Source: Prevotella sp. HJM029
GTDB taxonomy: Bacteria > Bacteroidota > Bacteroidia > Bacteroidales > Bacteroidaceae
Reading direction: 5' to 3'
DNA length: 64,000 nucleotides
NCBI RefSeq assembly: GCF_000599605.1
Contig: NZ_AZHT01000019.1
Coordinates: 1-64,000 of the forward strand
Part shown: positions 25,069 through 32,891 of the stretch, piece by piece
Position numbering within the stretch: position 1 is the stretch's first letter
Layout of the letters: each line of letters begins with the position of its first letter
The notes under the pieces: generated by a model
What the model was told of the DNA's origin: nothing
The model's database searches: none
Seen by the model: only the letters and a program-made list of their open reading frames with translations
Position numbers and translations under genes: made by a program

Positions 25069-25942
25069 AGCGATACGTGTTGGGCAGATGCTTTGTGGGC
25101 TTTGCTTTGCACTCTTGTTCTTGATGGCTTGCAAACCCTCTATCCCGAGCGAATATTTGCAGCCCGATGAGATGACGAATATACTTTATGACTATCATCT
25201 TGCGAGTAGCATGGCAGAGCTTTCGTCGAATGATGCGGCTAACACGCAGCAATATCGTGCCGCTGTATTGAAAAAATATGGTGTGACACAGCAACAGTTT
25301 GACGCCTCTTTGTCCTATTACATGCGACATACTGAGCAACTAAAAGCCATTTACGAGCAGCTTAATGAGCGCTTTACCAACGAAGCCTCAGCTTTGGGTG
25401 CATCGGGAGGTGCGAGTGATATGAATCAGTTCTCGGCCAATGGTGATACAGCCAATGTGTGGCATGGTGATGCTGGGTATGTGTTGAGCTTGCAAAAGCC
25501 ATTTCAGCTTTATTCTTTTGCGCAGCAGGCAGACTCATCCTTCCATAAAGGCGACATGCTGATGCTTAATTTCGATGCCAATTTCATTTTCCAAGATGGC
25601 AATCGTGATGGTGTGGCTATGTTGTCGGTGCAATTTGCCAATGATAGTATTGCCTCGCAGGTGGTGCACATCACGACGGCCAATCACTATAGCCTCATGC
25701 TGCGTGATGATGCTCGTTTGGGCATCAAGGCCGTGCGCGGGTTCTTTATGTTGTCGCAGGGGCAGACTGAAGGTGAGAGTGAAACAACGATGAAGATGAT
25801 GTTTATCACACGCATTAGCCTGTTGCGCATGCACACCAAGGCTCAACCTGCCGCAGCACCTCCCGATTCGATTGCCAACCGGCGCGACTCGGTTTTGCCA
25901 CCCCCACAGCCCACACCACCTCTACCAATGTCCACGCGGTGA
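25052..25942 (+). CDS. DUF4296 family lipoprotein
   Basis: A 296-residue exported lipoprotein. The start MISVLKAIRVG at 25052 gives a signal peptide with lipobox FLMAC, and the start overlaps the end of lspA by 17 bases. The DUF4296 domain comes first (PDEMTNILYDYHLASSMAE, YGVTQQQFDASLSYYMRH; about residues 35-115). A longer, less conserved region and a Pro-rich tail (PPPQPTPPLP) follow. The function is unknown. DUF4296 next to lspA is a recurrent Bacteroidota gene order. The stop overlaps the GTG of the next frame. Confidence 0.88.
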   Translation: MISVLKAIRVGQMLCGLCFALLFLMACKPSIPSEYLQPDEMTNILYDYHLASSMAELSSNDAANTQQYRAAVLKKYGVTQQQFDASLSYYMRHTEQLKAIYEQLNERFTNEASALGASGGASDMNQFSANGDTANVWHGDAGYVLSLQKPFQLYSFAQQADSSFHKGDMLMLNFDANFIFQDGNRDGVAMLSVQFANDSIASQVVHITTANHYSLMLRDDARLGIKAVRGFFMLSQGQTEGESETTMKMMFITRISLLRMHTKAQPAAAPPDSIANRRDSVLPPPQPTPPLPMSTR

Positions 25943-26145
25943 AGCAACGTTTCGCTTTTCATGCCGTTACATGCGACGACGGAACCATTGTTTCGCCTGC
26001 GCTTGTTGAATTGGAGGACGGCTATGTGGTGGCTTGTCAACCATTCGCCTCAGAGCCTGCCATGACCATTTGGGTGGGTGGAGAGGCCTTCATTTACAAA
26101 CATAGATTACGATTTAAACCCCATAAAAATGAGACACACTTCTAA
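25939..26145 (+). CDS. Small protein, 68 residues, unknown
   Basis: A reading frame starting at GTG within GTGA, which overlaps the DUF4296 stop and is typical of translational coupling. It ends 17 bases inside the next gene. The first 50 residues (FHAVTCDDGTIVSPALVELE, then DGYVVACQP and WVGGEAF) have the strand pattern seen at the start of amidohydrolases, which follow lspA-DUF4296 in some relatives. It might be a short descendant of such a gene; that is inference. The C-terminal 20 residues look unselected. Confidence 0.5.
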   Translation: MKQRFAFHAVTCDDGTIVSPALVELEDGYVVACQPFASEPAMTIWVGGEAFIYKHRLRFKPHKNETHF

Positions 26146-27811
26146 GCATTGCGCCCGTTTGAGTGGCGCCCTGATTTTCGTTGCACTCCTTGTGCAAACC
26201 TTGTTTCCACTTCGCAGCCGAGCTTGCACCAACCTCATCGTGGGCAAGAAAGCCAGCGTTAACGGAAGCGTCATTTGTTCCTATAATGCCGACGACTACG
26301 GCATGTTCTTAGGGTTGGCACATTATCCGGCAGGCACACATGCCAAAGGCGAGATGCGCCAGGTTTATGGTTGGGATAACCACGTTTATCACGGCCAGAT
26401 ACCCGAGGCGCCCGTCACCTACAACGTGATTGGCAATATCAACGAATATCAACTGACGATTGGCGAAACCACCTATGGCGGGCGCGAAGAGATGATCGAC
26501 TCGACGGGAATTTTAGATTATGGCAGCCTCATTTATATCACATTGCAGCGTTCGCGCACGGCTCGCGAGGCTATAAAGGTGATGACGACGTTGGCCAACA
26601 CCTATGGTTTCAATAGCAGTGGCGAGACGTTCACGCTCTGCGACCCCAACGAAGCTTGGATCATGGAGATGATGGGTTGTGGCCCGGGTAGCAAGAAAGT
26701 GGTTTGGGTGGCGATGCGCATTCCCGACAATGCCATTTGTGGGCATGCCAACCAGAGCCGCATAGGAAAATTCAATCAGCACGACAAGCAAAATGTGCTC
26801 TTCAGCCCCAATGCCATCACTTTTGCGCGTTCTAAGGGATGGTTCACGGGCAAGGATGCCGATTTCTCTTGGAAACAAGTCTATGCTGCGCCCGATTTCT
26901 CAGGTCGTCGTTTCTGCGATGCGCGTGTGTGGAGCTTCTTCAATCGTTTCTCCGACGATTTCTCGCGCTATCTGCCTTGGGCTTTGGGCAAAGATGCAGA
27001 GGCTGAGGAGATGCCGTTGTGGATTGTGCCCAACCGCAAACTCAGTGTGCAAGACGTGCAGGCTGCCATGCGCGACCATTATGAAGGCACGCCGTTGGCC
27101 ATCGATTCAACCGATGTGGGCAGTGGCATTTGGCAGATGCCCTATCGCCCCACGCCGCTGTTCTATGAAGTCGATGGCAAGCGCTATTTCAACGAGCGAC
27201 CCATCAGCACGCAGCAAGCCGCCTTTGCCTTTGTGAGCGAGATGCGCGCATGGTTGCCACGCGAGATTGGCGGCGTGTTGTGGTTTGGCAACGACGATGG
27301 CAACATGGTGGCTTACACGCCCGTTTATTGCGGAAACACCGTGCAGCCCGAGTGTTACAACACGCCGGGAGCCGACGCGGTGACCTTCTCGAATAGGAAC
27401 GCTTTTTGGGTGTGCAACTGGGTGAGCAACATGGTTTATCCGCGTTATGCGCAGCTGTTTCCCACGTTGCGCGCCGTTCGCGACAGCCTTGAGCAGAGTT
27501 ATTTTGCGCAGCAACCCGAGGTGGAGCGTCGGGCGCAAGCCCTATATGCCACCAACAAGGCGGCTGCACTGCAACAGCTCAACGGCTATAGCAATGAGCA
27601 GGCGCAGCGCATGCTTGAGCGGTGGAATCAGTTGGCCGTCTACCTGATTGTGAAATACAACGACATGGTGGAGAAGCCCACGAAGGATGGCCAATTTTTA
27701 CGCACCAAGGCGGGTGTGGGTGCTCGGACGAAGCGGATGGGCTTTCCCGCTCCTTTTGCCAAGAAATTGGTTGACGAGGCTGGCGACCGATACCGCATGC
27801 CGCAGCAATAG
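26129..27811 (+). CDS. C69 family dipeptidase, exported
   Basis: A 560-residue Ntn-hydrolase of the U34/C69 dipeptidase family. The start MRHTSKHC gives a signal peptide (hydrophobic GALIFVALLVQTLFPL), and cleavage at SRA-C would expose the catalytic N-terminal Cys in ACTNLIVGKKAS. Further family motifs are ICSYNADDYGM, NEYQLTIGETTYGGR, DYGSLIYITLQRS, EAWIMEMMG and FGNDDGNMVAYTPVYCG. It probably degrades dipeptides in the periplasm and complements the S9 peptidase at 16 kb in peptide fermentation. Codon use is GC-rich. The start at 26129 is chosen because only it joins the signal peptide. Confidence 0.92.
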   Translation: MRHTSKHCARLSGALIFVALLVQTLFPLRSRACTNLIVGKKASVNGSVICSYNADDYGMFLGLAHYPAGTHAKGEMRQVYGWDNHVYHGQIPEAPVTYNVIGNINEYQLTIGETTYGGREEMIDSTGILDYGSLIYITLQRSRTAREAIKVMTTLANTYGFNSSGETFTLCDPNEAWIMEMMGCGPGSKKVVWVAMRIPDNAICGHANQSRIGKFNQHDKQNVLFSPNAITFARSKGWFTGKDADFSWKQVYAAPDFSGRRFCDARVWSFFNRFSDDFSRYLPWALGKDAEAEEMPLWIVPNRKLSVQDVQAAMRDHYEGTPLAIDSTDVGSGIWQMPYRPTPLFYEVDGKRYFNERPISTQQAAFAFVSEMRAWLPREIGGVLWFGNDDGNMVAYTPVYCGNTVQPECYNTPGADAVTFSNRNAFWVCNWVSNMVYPRYAQLFPTLRAVRDSLEQSYFAQQPEVERRAQALYATNKAAALQQLNGYSNEQAQRMLERWNQLAVYLIVKYNDMVEKPTKDGQFLRTKAGVGARTKRMGFPAPFAKKLVDEAGDRYRMPQQ

Positions 27812-27843
27812 GCGTTGGAGCCACCTTTCTATCGCAATTTGGA

Positions 27844-28011
27844 ATGAAGTTTTTAGGCCGATGCTTGTTGAGTGCATGCGTTGCATTTGCCATGGTTCTC
27901 AGCTTGTTTTTTTGTTTCGACAGCCCCAGTCTTGCCACCAATCTTGTTTGTCTCGCGGGCTGGGCGGCTCTTTGGAGCATAGCGCTTTATGCGTGGTGGC
28001 TCAGGCGTTGA
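27844..28011 (+). CDS. Small membrane protein, 55 residues
   Basis: A 55-residue frame (MKFLGRCLLSACVAFAMVLS at the start, YAWWLRR at the end) with two hydrophobic helices separated by FDSPSLATN. It begins 32 bases after the dipeptidase stop and is followed 23 bases later by a clear terminator, so it lies on the same transcript. The amino-acid make-up is that of a two-span membrane peptide with positive ends. No family is recognised, and no homologue check was possible. Confidence 0.6.
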   Translation: MKFLGRCLLSACVAFAMVLSLFFCFDSPSLATNLVCLAGWAALWSIALYAWWLRR

Positions 28012-28034
28012 CACCATTGTTTGACACCATCATA

Positions 28035-28066
28035 AGGCAGGCGTGCTAACGTCTGCCTCATTTTTT
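28035..28066 (+). terminator. Terminator of the dipeptidase transcript
   Basis: A 9-bp stem (AGGCAGGCG with CGTCTGCCT, one G-T pair), loop TGCTAA, followed by CATTTTTT. Confidence 0.85.
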
Positions 28067-28084
28067 GGCTTGCTGGAGTTCCTG

Positions 28085-28559
28085 CAGCCCCATTTTTTTG
28101 CTTTTTCGCCGTGACTTACGCGTAAGCAACCCTGCTTTTTGATTTTTCGCCTCGACTTACGCGTAAGCAGCCCTTCTTTTTGATTTTTCGCCTCGACTTA
28201 CGCGTAAGCAGCCCTTCTTTTTGATTTTTTGCGTCGACTTACGCGTAAGCAGCCCTTCTTTTTGATTTTTTGCATCGACTTACGCGTAAGCAGCCCTTCT
28301 TTTTGATTTTTGCGTCGACTTACGCGTAAGCAGCCCATCTTTTTGATTTTTTGCGTTGACTTACGCGTAAGCAGGCCATCTTTTTGATTTTTCGCGTCGA
28401 CTTACGCGTAAGCAGTCTTGCTTTTTGATTTTTCGCATCGACTTACGCGTAAGCAGCCCTGCTTTTTGGTTTTTTGCCGTGACTTACGCGTAAGCAGCCC
28501 ATCTTTTTGATTTTTCGCCGTGACTTACGCGTAAGCAGCCCATCTTTTTGATTTTTCGC
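28085..28559. repeat. Tandem repeat array 2, eleven 41-bp units with a palindrome
   Basis: Eleven units, each centred on the perfect palindrome CTTACGCGTAAG. The centres lie at 28120, 28161, 28202, 28243, 28284, 28324, 28365, 28406, 28447, 28488 and 28529 (period 41, once 40). Between palindromes come CAGCCC-type bases, CTTTTTGATTTTT and GCGTCGA with small variations. A half unit precedes the first. The array ends exactly at the stop codon of oxyR. No coding sense is seen. Confidence 0.95.
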
Positions 28560-29489
28560 TTAAATGCGCTGTTGCACCTGCTTCAGCTTGAGCATGTCTT
28601 TGGGAACGGATTGCTGAATTTCGGCAACGATGAGCGCGCGCAGGTTTCGGCGCACAAAGTCTTTGGTGTTGATCATGGCGATTTCGCGCACGGGGATGGG
28701 GATGGCGAAGGGCCGAACCAGTTTTTTCTGTTCTTCGCTCAGTTGTAGCACGGCCAGCTCCGGTATGAAGGTCACGCCTTTTCCGCTCTCCACCATGCGC
28801 ATGAATGTCTCGATGCTCCCCAGTGAATAGGCCTTTTGGCTCTCTTTCGCCTCTTTGAGTTGGCAAAATTTCACTAACTGGTCGCGAAAACAGTGGCCCT
28901 CATCGAGCATCCACAGGTATTCGCCTTTGAGGTCGGCCGTGCGGATGACATGGTGCTGCGCCAATGGATCGCTCTCGGCCACATAACCAAAAAACTGCTC
29001 AAAAAACAGGTGTGTCAGTTCAAATTCGTCGCGCATGCCGTCTAATTCGGCCAAAATTCCCACATCGATGCTGCCTTTTCCGAGCGCCTCTTTAATTTCG
29101 TGCGTTTTCATTTCGCTAATTCTCACGTCCATCTCGGGGTGTTTCTGCATGAGTTGCGGAAAGAAACGCGGGATGAGATAGGGCGCGATGGTGGGCAGGA
29201 TGCCGATGCGGAAAGTGCCCATGAGCGAATATTTCTCTTCTTCAACAATCTCTTTGAGCTGTTTGGCCTCTTTCAAAATCTTCCAACTCTGGTCGATGAT
29301 GCGCTGCCCAATCTCGGTGGGCGTGATGGGTTGCTGTTTGCGGTTGAAGATTTTCACCCCTAGCTCATCCTCTAATTTCTGAATCATTGAACTCAGTGTG
29401 GGTTGTGTCACTTTGCAGCTTTCGGCCGCTTTGGCAAAATGCTGCTGGCGATAGACGGCCATGATATATTCTAATTGTTGTAGCGTCAT
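28560..29489 (-). CDS. oxyR: Hydrogen peroxide sensor OxyR
   Basis: A LysR-type regulator of 309 residues. The helix-turn-helix is at the N-terminus (MTLQQLEYIMAVYRQQHFAK, then QPTLSSMIQKLEDELG). The effector domain carries the OxyR redox signature GHCFRDQLVKFC, with the Cys pair at residues 200 and 209, almost the E. coli positions 199 and 208. Peroxide forms a disulfide between them and switches on target genes. The ATG at 29489 is chosen because the -7 box TACCTTTG (29525-29518, minus strand) would leave an upstream ATG at 29516 outside the transcript. It is divergent from rubrerythrin, a plausible target. Confidence 0.95.
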   Translation of the reverse strand: MTLQQLEYIMAVYRQQHFAKAAESCKVTQPTLSSMIQKLEDELGVKIFNRKQQPITPTEIGQRIIDQSWKILKEAKQLKEIVEEEKYSLMGTFRIGILPTIAPYLIPRFFPQLMQKHPEMDVRISEMKTHEIKEALGKGSIDVGILAELDGMRDEFELTHLFFEQFFGYVAESDPLAQHHVIRTADLKGEYLWMLDEGHCFRDQLVKFCQLKEAKESQKAYSLGSIETFMRMVESGKGVTFIPELAVLQLSEEQKKLVRPFAIPIPVREIAMINTKDFVRRNLRALIVAEIQQSVPKDMLKLKQVQQRI

Positions 29490-29583
29490 AGGGCGTGTGA
29501 TGTTTTTAAATTCCACCCAAAGGTACTAATTTTTGGGGAGGCGGAGGGTGGGGCAGGGCAATTTTACAAAAAAAATGCAGCAA

Positions 29584-29603
29584 AATACCTACTTTTAGGT
29601 ATT
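29584..29603. promoter_or_regulatory. Inverted repeat between oxyR and rubrerythrin
   Basis: A perfect 8-bp inverted repeat AATACCTA-CTTT-TAGGTATT in the divergent spacer, about 95 bases upstream of the rubrerythrin -33 box. It is a possible operator or a hairpin; it does not match the OxyR consensus. Confidence 0.4.
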
Positions 29604-29676
29604 GCAGGGAAGCCTTTTCTACTGCGCATTTAAGCTTTCTTATAGATTTATTCAATCGAAATATAGATGGAGGCTC

Positions 29677-29707
29677 TTGCGTCTCTCCATATTTTGCCCT
29701 ATCTTTG
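29677..29707 (+). promoter_or_regulatory. Promoter of rubrerythrin
   Basis: TTG at 29677-29679, a 20-base spacer, TATCTTTG at 29700-29707, giving a leader of about 30 bases. Confidence 0.75.
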
Positions 29708-29742
29708 CACTCGTAACAAGATAACATTTATACAAAAACATT

Positions 29743-30396
29743 ATGAAGAAAAAATTTATTTGCACCGTTTGTGGTTACGTTTACGAAGGCACTGAAGCTC
29801 CTGCAGAGTGCCCCATCTGTCATGCTAAGGCTGACAAGTTTAAGACATTCGACCCTGCAGCTTTGAAGGGTACCAAGACCGAAGAGAACTTGAAAGTTGC
29901 TTTTGCAGGTGAGAGTCAGGCACACACGAAGTATCTTTACTATGCTTCAAAGGCAAAGAAAGATGGTTATGAGCAGATTGCTGCCATCTTCGAGGAGACG
30001 GCTCGCAATGAGAAAGAGCATGCAAAAATGTGGTTTAAGTTCTTGCACGAGGGCGATATCCCTACAACAACAGCCAATCTTGCCGATGCTGCGAATGGTG
30101 AAAACTATGAGTGGACCGATATGTATGCTGAAATGGCCAAGGTAGCTTTAGCTGAAGGCTTCCCCGAGATTGCAGCAAAGTTCCGCGGAGTGGGTCAGGT
30201 AGAGAAGCACCACGAGGAGCGTTATCGCAAGTTGTTGGAGAATATCGAGGAAGGTATTGTGTTCTCTCGTGACGGCGATCGCATTTGGCAGTGCCGCAAT
30301 TGTGGACATATTCACATTGGTAAGACTGCTCCAGAGAAGTGCCCTGTGTGCGACCATCCTGAGAGCTTCTTCCAGCTTAATCCTGAGAATTATTAA
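29743..30396 (+). CDS. rbr: Rubrerythrin with rubredoxin domains at both ends
   Basis: A 217-residue non-haem iron peroxidase that reduces hydrogen peroxide in anaerobes. Three modules are visible: an N-terminal rubredoxin-like site ([10 protein letters not shown] and [11 protein letters not shown], residues 6-30), a ferritin-like di-iron domain (about 50-185) with [25 protein letters not shown] and [12 protein letters not shown], and a C-terminal rubredoxin site ([10 protein letters not shown] and [11 protein letters not shown]). Classical rubrerythrins have only the C-terminal rubredoxin. The extra N-terminal centre may speed electron delivery, which is inference. It has its own promoter and terminator and is probably under OxyR. 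Confidence 0.95.
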   Translation: MKKKFICTVCGYVYEGTEAPAECPICHAKADKFKTFDPAALKGTKTEENLKVAFAGESQAHTKYLYYASKAKKDGYEQIAAIFEETARNEKEHAKMWFKFLHEGDIPTTTANLADAANGENYEWTDMYAEMAKVALAEGFPEIAAKFRGVGQVEKHHEERYRKLLENIEEGIVFSRDGDRIWQCRNCGHIHIGKTAPEKCPVCDHPESFFQLNPENY

Positions 30397-30415
30397 GCAG
30401 CGGATGATAGGAAAT

Positions 30416-30451
30416 AAAAGAAGGCTGGGCATGTTGCTCGGCCTTCTTTTT
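30416..30451 (+). terminator. Terminator of rubrerythrin
   Basis: A 10-bp stem AAAAGAAGGC with GCCTTCTTTT around a 15-base loop, ending in five T, 20 bases after the stop. Confidence 0.85.
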
Positions 30452-30452
30452 A

Positions 30453-30533
30453 AAACAGGCATAGATTGTGCGCCAATCTATGCCTGTTTGTTTGCAAACC
30501 ACGCTGTTTTTGTTTTGTAATAGCGTGGTGTTT
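30453..30533. terminator. Two further hairpins between convergent genes
   Basis: Directly after the rubrerythrin terminator come a perfect stem of at least 14 bp (ACAGGCATAGATTG with CAATCTATGCCTGT, loop TGCGC, 30455-30487) and an 8-bp stem ACCACGCT with AGCGTGGT (30498-30529). With the first hairpin they form three hairpins in about 120 bases between two convergent genes. They probably block read-through in both directions. Confidence 0.65.
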
Positions 30534-30544
30534 GGCAGCGCAGT

Positions 30545-30988
30545 TTATTCAGCTGCTTGGCGGTTGTCAATGTTGTCGCCCTCGGTCGGTGCCAGCACTT
30601 CTTCAAAATTAGTGATGCCCGCCTTCACCAAGAGGTCATACCATTGCAGCAATTTTTTGATGTCGCTGTCGTGAACGCGGTCTTCATCGAAATTAGGAAG
30701 CACTTCGGCAAAGTAGGTACGCAGTTCCTTTCCGTTAGCTTTACGATAGTTCAGCGAGCTTTCCTTTCCTTCTTCCTTTTTGCAAACGCTGTCGAGAACT
30801 TTCCAAAGTGGAATGTCCTCTTCGGTTGTATAAATGGCAATGTCGCCCAAACTGGTTACACGATCGGTTGCAAAAGCCGGAATGCGCTTGTGCGTTTCAT
30901 CCAATGCTTCAACAATCAAGTTCATTTTTCCTCGTGAAACGAGTTTATACAAGCCAGGTTTCCCTGCGATAGAGAGAATTGTTTCCAT
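30545..30988 (-). CDS. DUF5606 family protein
   Basis: A soluble 147-residue protein matching DUF5606 by eye: an N-terminal beta part (ILSIAGKPGLYKLVSRGKMN, then LIVEALDE and TSLGDIAIYT) and a helical C-terminal part (GKELRTYFAEVLPNFDEDRV, LLQWYDLLVKAGI). The function is unknown, but it is a conserved Bacteroidota protein usually located with yajC, YbbR and coaE, as here. It is the last gene of the nusB operon, 37 bases after coaE. Confidence 0.88.
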   Translation of the reverse strand: METILSIAGKPGLYKLVSRGKMNLIVEALDETHKRIPAFATDRVTSLGDIAIYTTEEDIPLWKVLDSVCKKEEGKESSLNYRKANGKELRTYFAEVLPNFDEDRVHDSDIKKLLQWYDLLVKAGITNFEEVLAPTEGDNIDNRQAAE

Positions 30989-31025
30989 ATTCTTTATTGT
31001 TATTTTATTGATGTGATGAATAAAT

Positions 31026-31595
31026 CTAAATCCATTGTAATAGGGAGCGAAGCTGTTGTTTCAAGTCTGCTTGCCCATCATTTCTAATGATATAGTCGCA
31101 TTGTGCGATGACTTCTTCTTGCGCCATTTGGCTTGCAATCCATGCTTCGGCTTGTTCGCGTGAAATGTGGTTGCGTTGCATGATACGTGCAATACGCACG
31201 TCAAGCGGAGCGGTTACGCCAATGATTTTGTCGATGTGAAGGCGGCGATAGAAGCCACTTTCAAAAAGGATAGCACTTTCAAACCAATGCAGCCCACTGC
31301 TTAGAAAATCGGCAGCAACAGCAGGATGAACAATGTTGTTGACGGCCATTTTATGTTGTTCGCTCTGCAGAATGAAAGTGGTTAGCATTTCCTTTTGCAA
31401 CTTACCCTCTTTAAATAGGCAGTCTCCAACCAATTGTTGTAATTGAGTTTGGATGGCAGGCTGTGTCAGAATGATGCGTTTGGCTGCAGCATCGCAGTCG
31501 TATACCTCGATGTTCTCTTCGAGCAGTAGCTGGGCTACAAAACTTTTTCCGCAGCCAATGCCTCCGGTGAGAGCTATAATAGGGGTTGCATGCAT
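31026..31595 (-). CDS. coaE: Dephospho-CoA kinase CoaE
   Basis: Catalyses the last step of coenzyme A synthesis, ATP-dependent 3'-phosphorylation of dephospho-CoA. A 189-residue P-loop kinase: Walker A GGIGCGKS at residues 11-18, DCDAAAKRI, HPAV, and the lid region RIMQRNHISREQAEAWIASQ with RNDG near the end. It follows the YbbR gene after two bases, in the nusB operon. Confidence 0.95.
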   Translation of the reverse strand: MHATPIIALTGGIGCGKSFVAQLLLEENIEVYDCDAAAKRIILTQPAIQTQLQQLVGDCLFKEGKLQKEMLTTFILQSEQHKMAVNNIVHPAVAADFLSSGLHWFESAILFESGFYRRLHIDKIIGVTAPLDVRIARIMQRNHISREQAEAWIASQMAQEEVIAQCDYIIRNDGQADLKQQLRSLLQWI

Positions 31596-31597
31596 GA

Positions 31598-32578
31598 TTA
31601 TTGTTGTTCGATGAGGTAGTCGACTTGCTGAATTTCTAATGTGGGGCGCGCTACGTCTGTCGGATATTTCTTTATCCTAATGTTACATTTTTCAGCAGGA
31701 TGTGCCATAATATCTTCGTAGTCGGCAGTAACAATAAACTGGTCTGCTCGCAATTTTCGGAACTTACTTACGCCAATAGTGAAATTCACTTTTACCTTTG
31801 AAGGGAAAGTCCTGAGAACCTTTCCTGCAGGCATATTAATGGCTGTGATAGGTACTTCGATGCTTTCTTCTGTGAGGATATCAGGATAGATACCCATTTT
31901 AATGCGCTCAGGAACAATTTTGACTCCTCGAATGCGCTGCACATCAATAGTCTGCATGATAGTATCACCAATATTTTTAATATTTAGAGGTACTGTCGTT
32001 AGCCACTGAATACTGTCTAACAAATGTTTGTTGGCGTAGATGGTGACATAGCTTGGCCAGAATTTGATCTGCGCAATATGATAGCTTTTTGCCGCTTCAA
32101 TCGTACCTAATAACTTTATGGGTACTCGTTTGGCTTGTCCGTAGTTAAAGAAAAAAGTAAGTTGGTCGGTCTTGATAGATGTTATCTTTGAAGAACCATA
32201 CAAAATTGCGTAAAGACTGCGGTGAAGATCGCCCACCATGATTTTTCCTACACCTGTTGCTTTATTAGCATATTTATTGAAATCGATATTAATAGGTTGC
32301 AGCCTCCCCCCATATGTGTAGCCTAAAAGTGCAAAACCCTTATCGCGCACGGTGATATCTAATGTGTTAGTAATGTTTTGGGTGATAACAACATTCTGAG
32401 GTACATTGACTATCTTTATGGGGATATGGATTTCCTTATCATAGTTTTGGTTGAGTGTTAAAACGAGCCAAAACATGCTGCTTAGGAAGAGAAAGAAAAC
32501 AAAAATGAGAAACTCCCGATTGAAATATTTCAATAAGAAGTTTCCCAAATCTTTTATATGTGTGGTGTATTTACGCAT
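31598..32578 (-). CDS. YbbR-like domain protein
   Basis: A 326-residue protein with a cytoplasmic N-terminus, one membrane helix (EFLIFVFFLFLSSMFWLVL, about residues 22-40) and an extracytoplasmic part made of YbbR-type beta domains (PIKIVNVPQNVVITQNITNT, DITVRDKGFALLGY). In other phyla YbbR proteins regulate the di-adenylate cyclase CdaA. No cyclase is seen here, so the role is open. The start MRKYTTHIK at 32578 overlaps yajC by 8 bases. Confidence 0.87.
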   Translation of the reverse strand: MRKYTTHIKDLGNFLLKYFNREFLIFVFFLFLSSMFWLVLTLNQNYDKEIHIPIKIVNVPQNVVITQNITNTLDITVRDKGFALLGYTYGGRLQPINIDFNKYANKATGVGKIMVGDLHRSLYAILYGSSKITSIKTDQLTFFFNYGQAKRVPIKLLGTIEAAKSYHIAQIKFWPSYVTIYANKHLLDSIQWLTTVPLNIKNIGDTIMQTIDVQRIRGVKIVPERIKMGIYPDILTEESIEVPITAINMPAGKVLRTFPSKVKVNFTIGVSKFRKLRADQFIVTADYEDIMAHPAEKCNIRIKKYPTDVARPTLEIQQVDYLIEQQ

Positions 32579-32891
32579 TAGGTATAGGCGCAGAAGCGTC
32601 CTCAAAAACGTAATTCTTGTTAACGGTTACAATGGTACCGCGTGCAATCTCTAAATCAATTGTGTTGTTTTCGAGGTTGACGTGTTTAATGGTGCCATAA
32701 ATACCACCAGCAGTGACGACTTTTGTTCCTTCTTGAAGTGAATTTTGGAAAGCCTTTATCTTATTTTGTTTCTTTTGTTGTGGGCGAATCATGAAGAGCC
32801 AAAAAATAACTAACACGGCACCCATCATGATGAAGATGCCCATTCCGCCTCCTTGTTGTTGCATGGCTGCTGTCAATAAAAATGTGTTCAT
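32571..32891 (-). CDS. yajC: Preprotein translocase subunit YajC
   Basis: A 106-residue accessory subunit of the Sec translocon (SecDF-YajC). It has a short N-terminus rich in Gln and Gly (MQQQGGG), one membrane helix (GIFIMMGAVLVIFWLFMI), the family signature RPQQKKQN and the soluble GTKVVTAGGIYGTIKHV segment. It overlaps nusB by 4 bases (ATGA type). Confidence 0.94.
   Translation of the reverse strand: MNTFLLTAAMQQQGGGMGIFIMMGAVLVIFWLFMIRPQQKKQNKIKAFQNSLQEGTKVVTAGGIYGTIKHVNLENNTIDLEIARGTIVTVNKNYVFEDASAPIPNA

Noticed and set aside
28085-28559. CRISPR array
   Set aside because: The whole 41-base unit repeats, not a repeat with unique spacers, and no cas genes are nearby.
29642-29666. OxyR binding site formed by two ATAG elements upstream of rubrerythrin
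   Set aside because: The elements are 21 bases apart instead of 22 and the CTAT partners are missing, so the match is too weak to report as a site.
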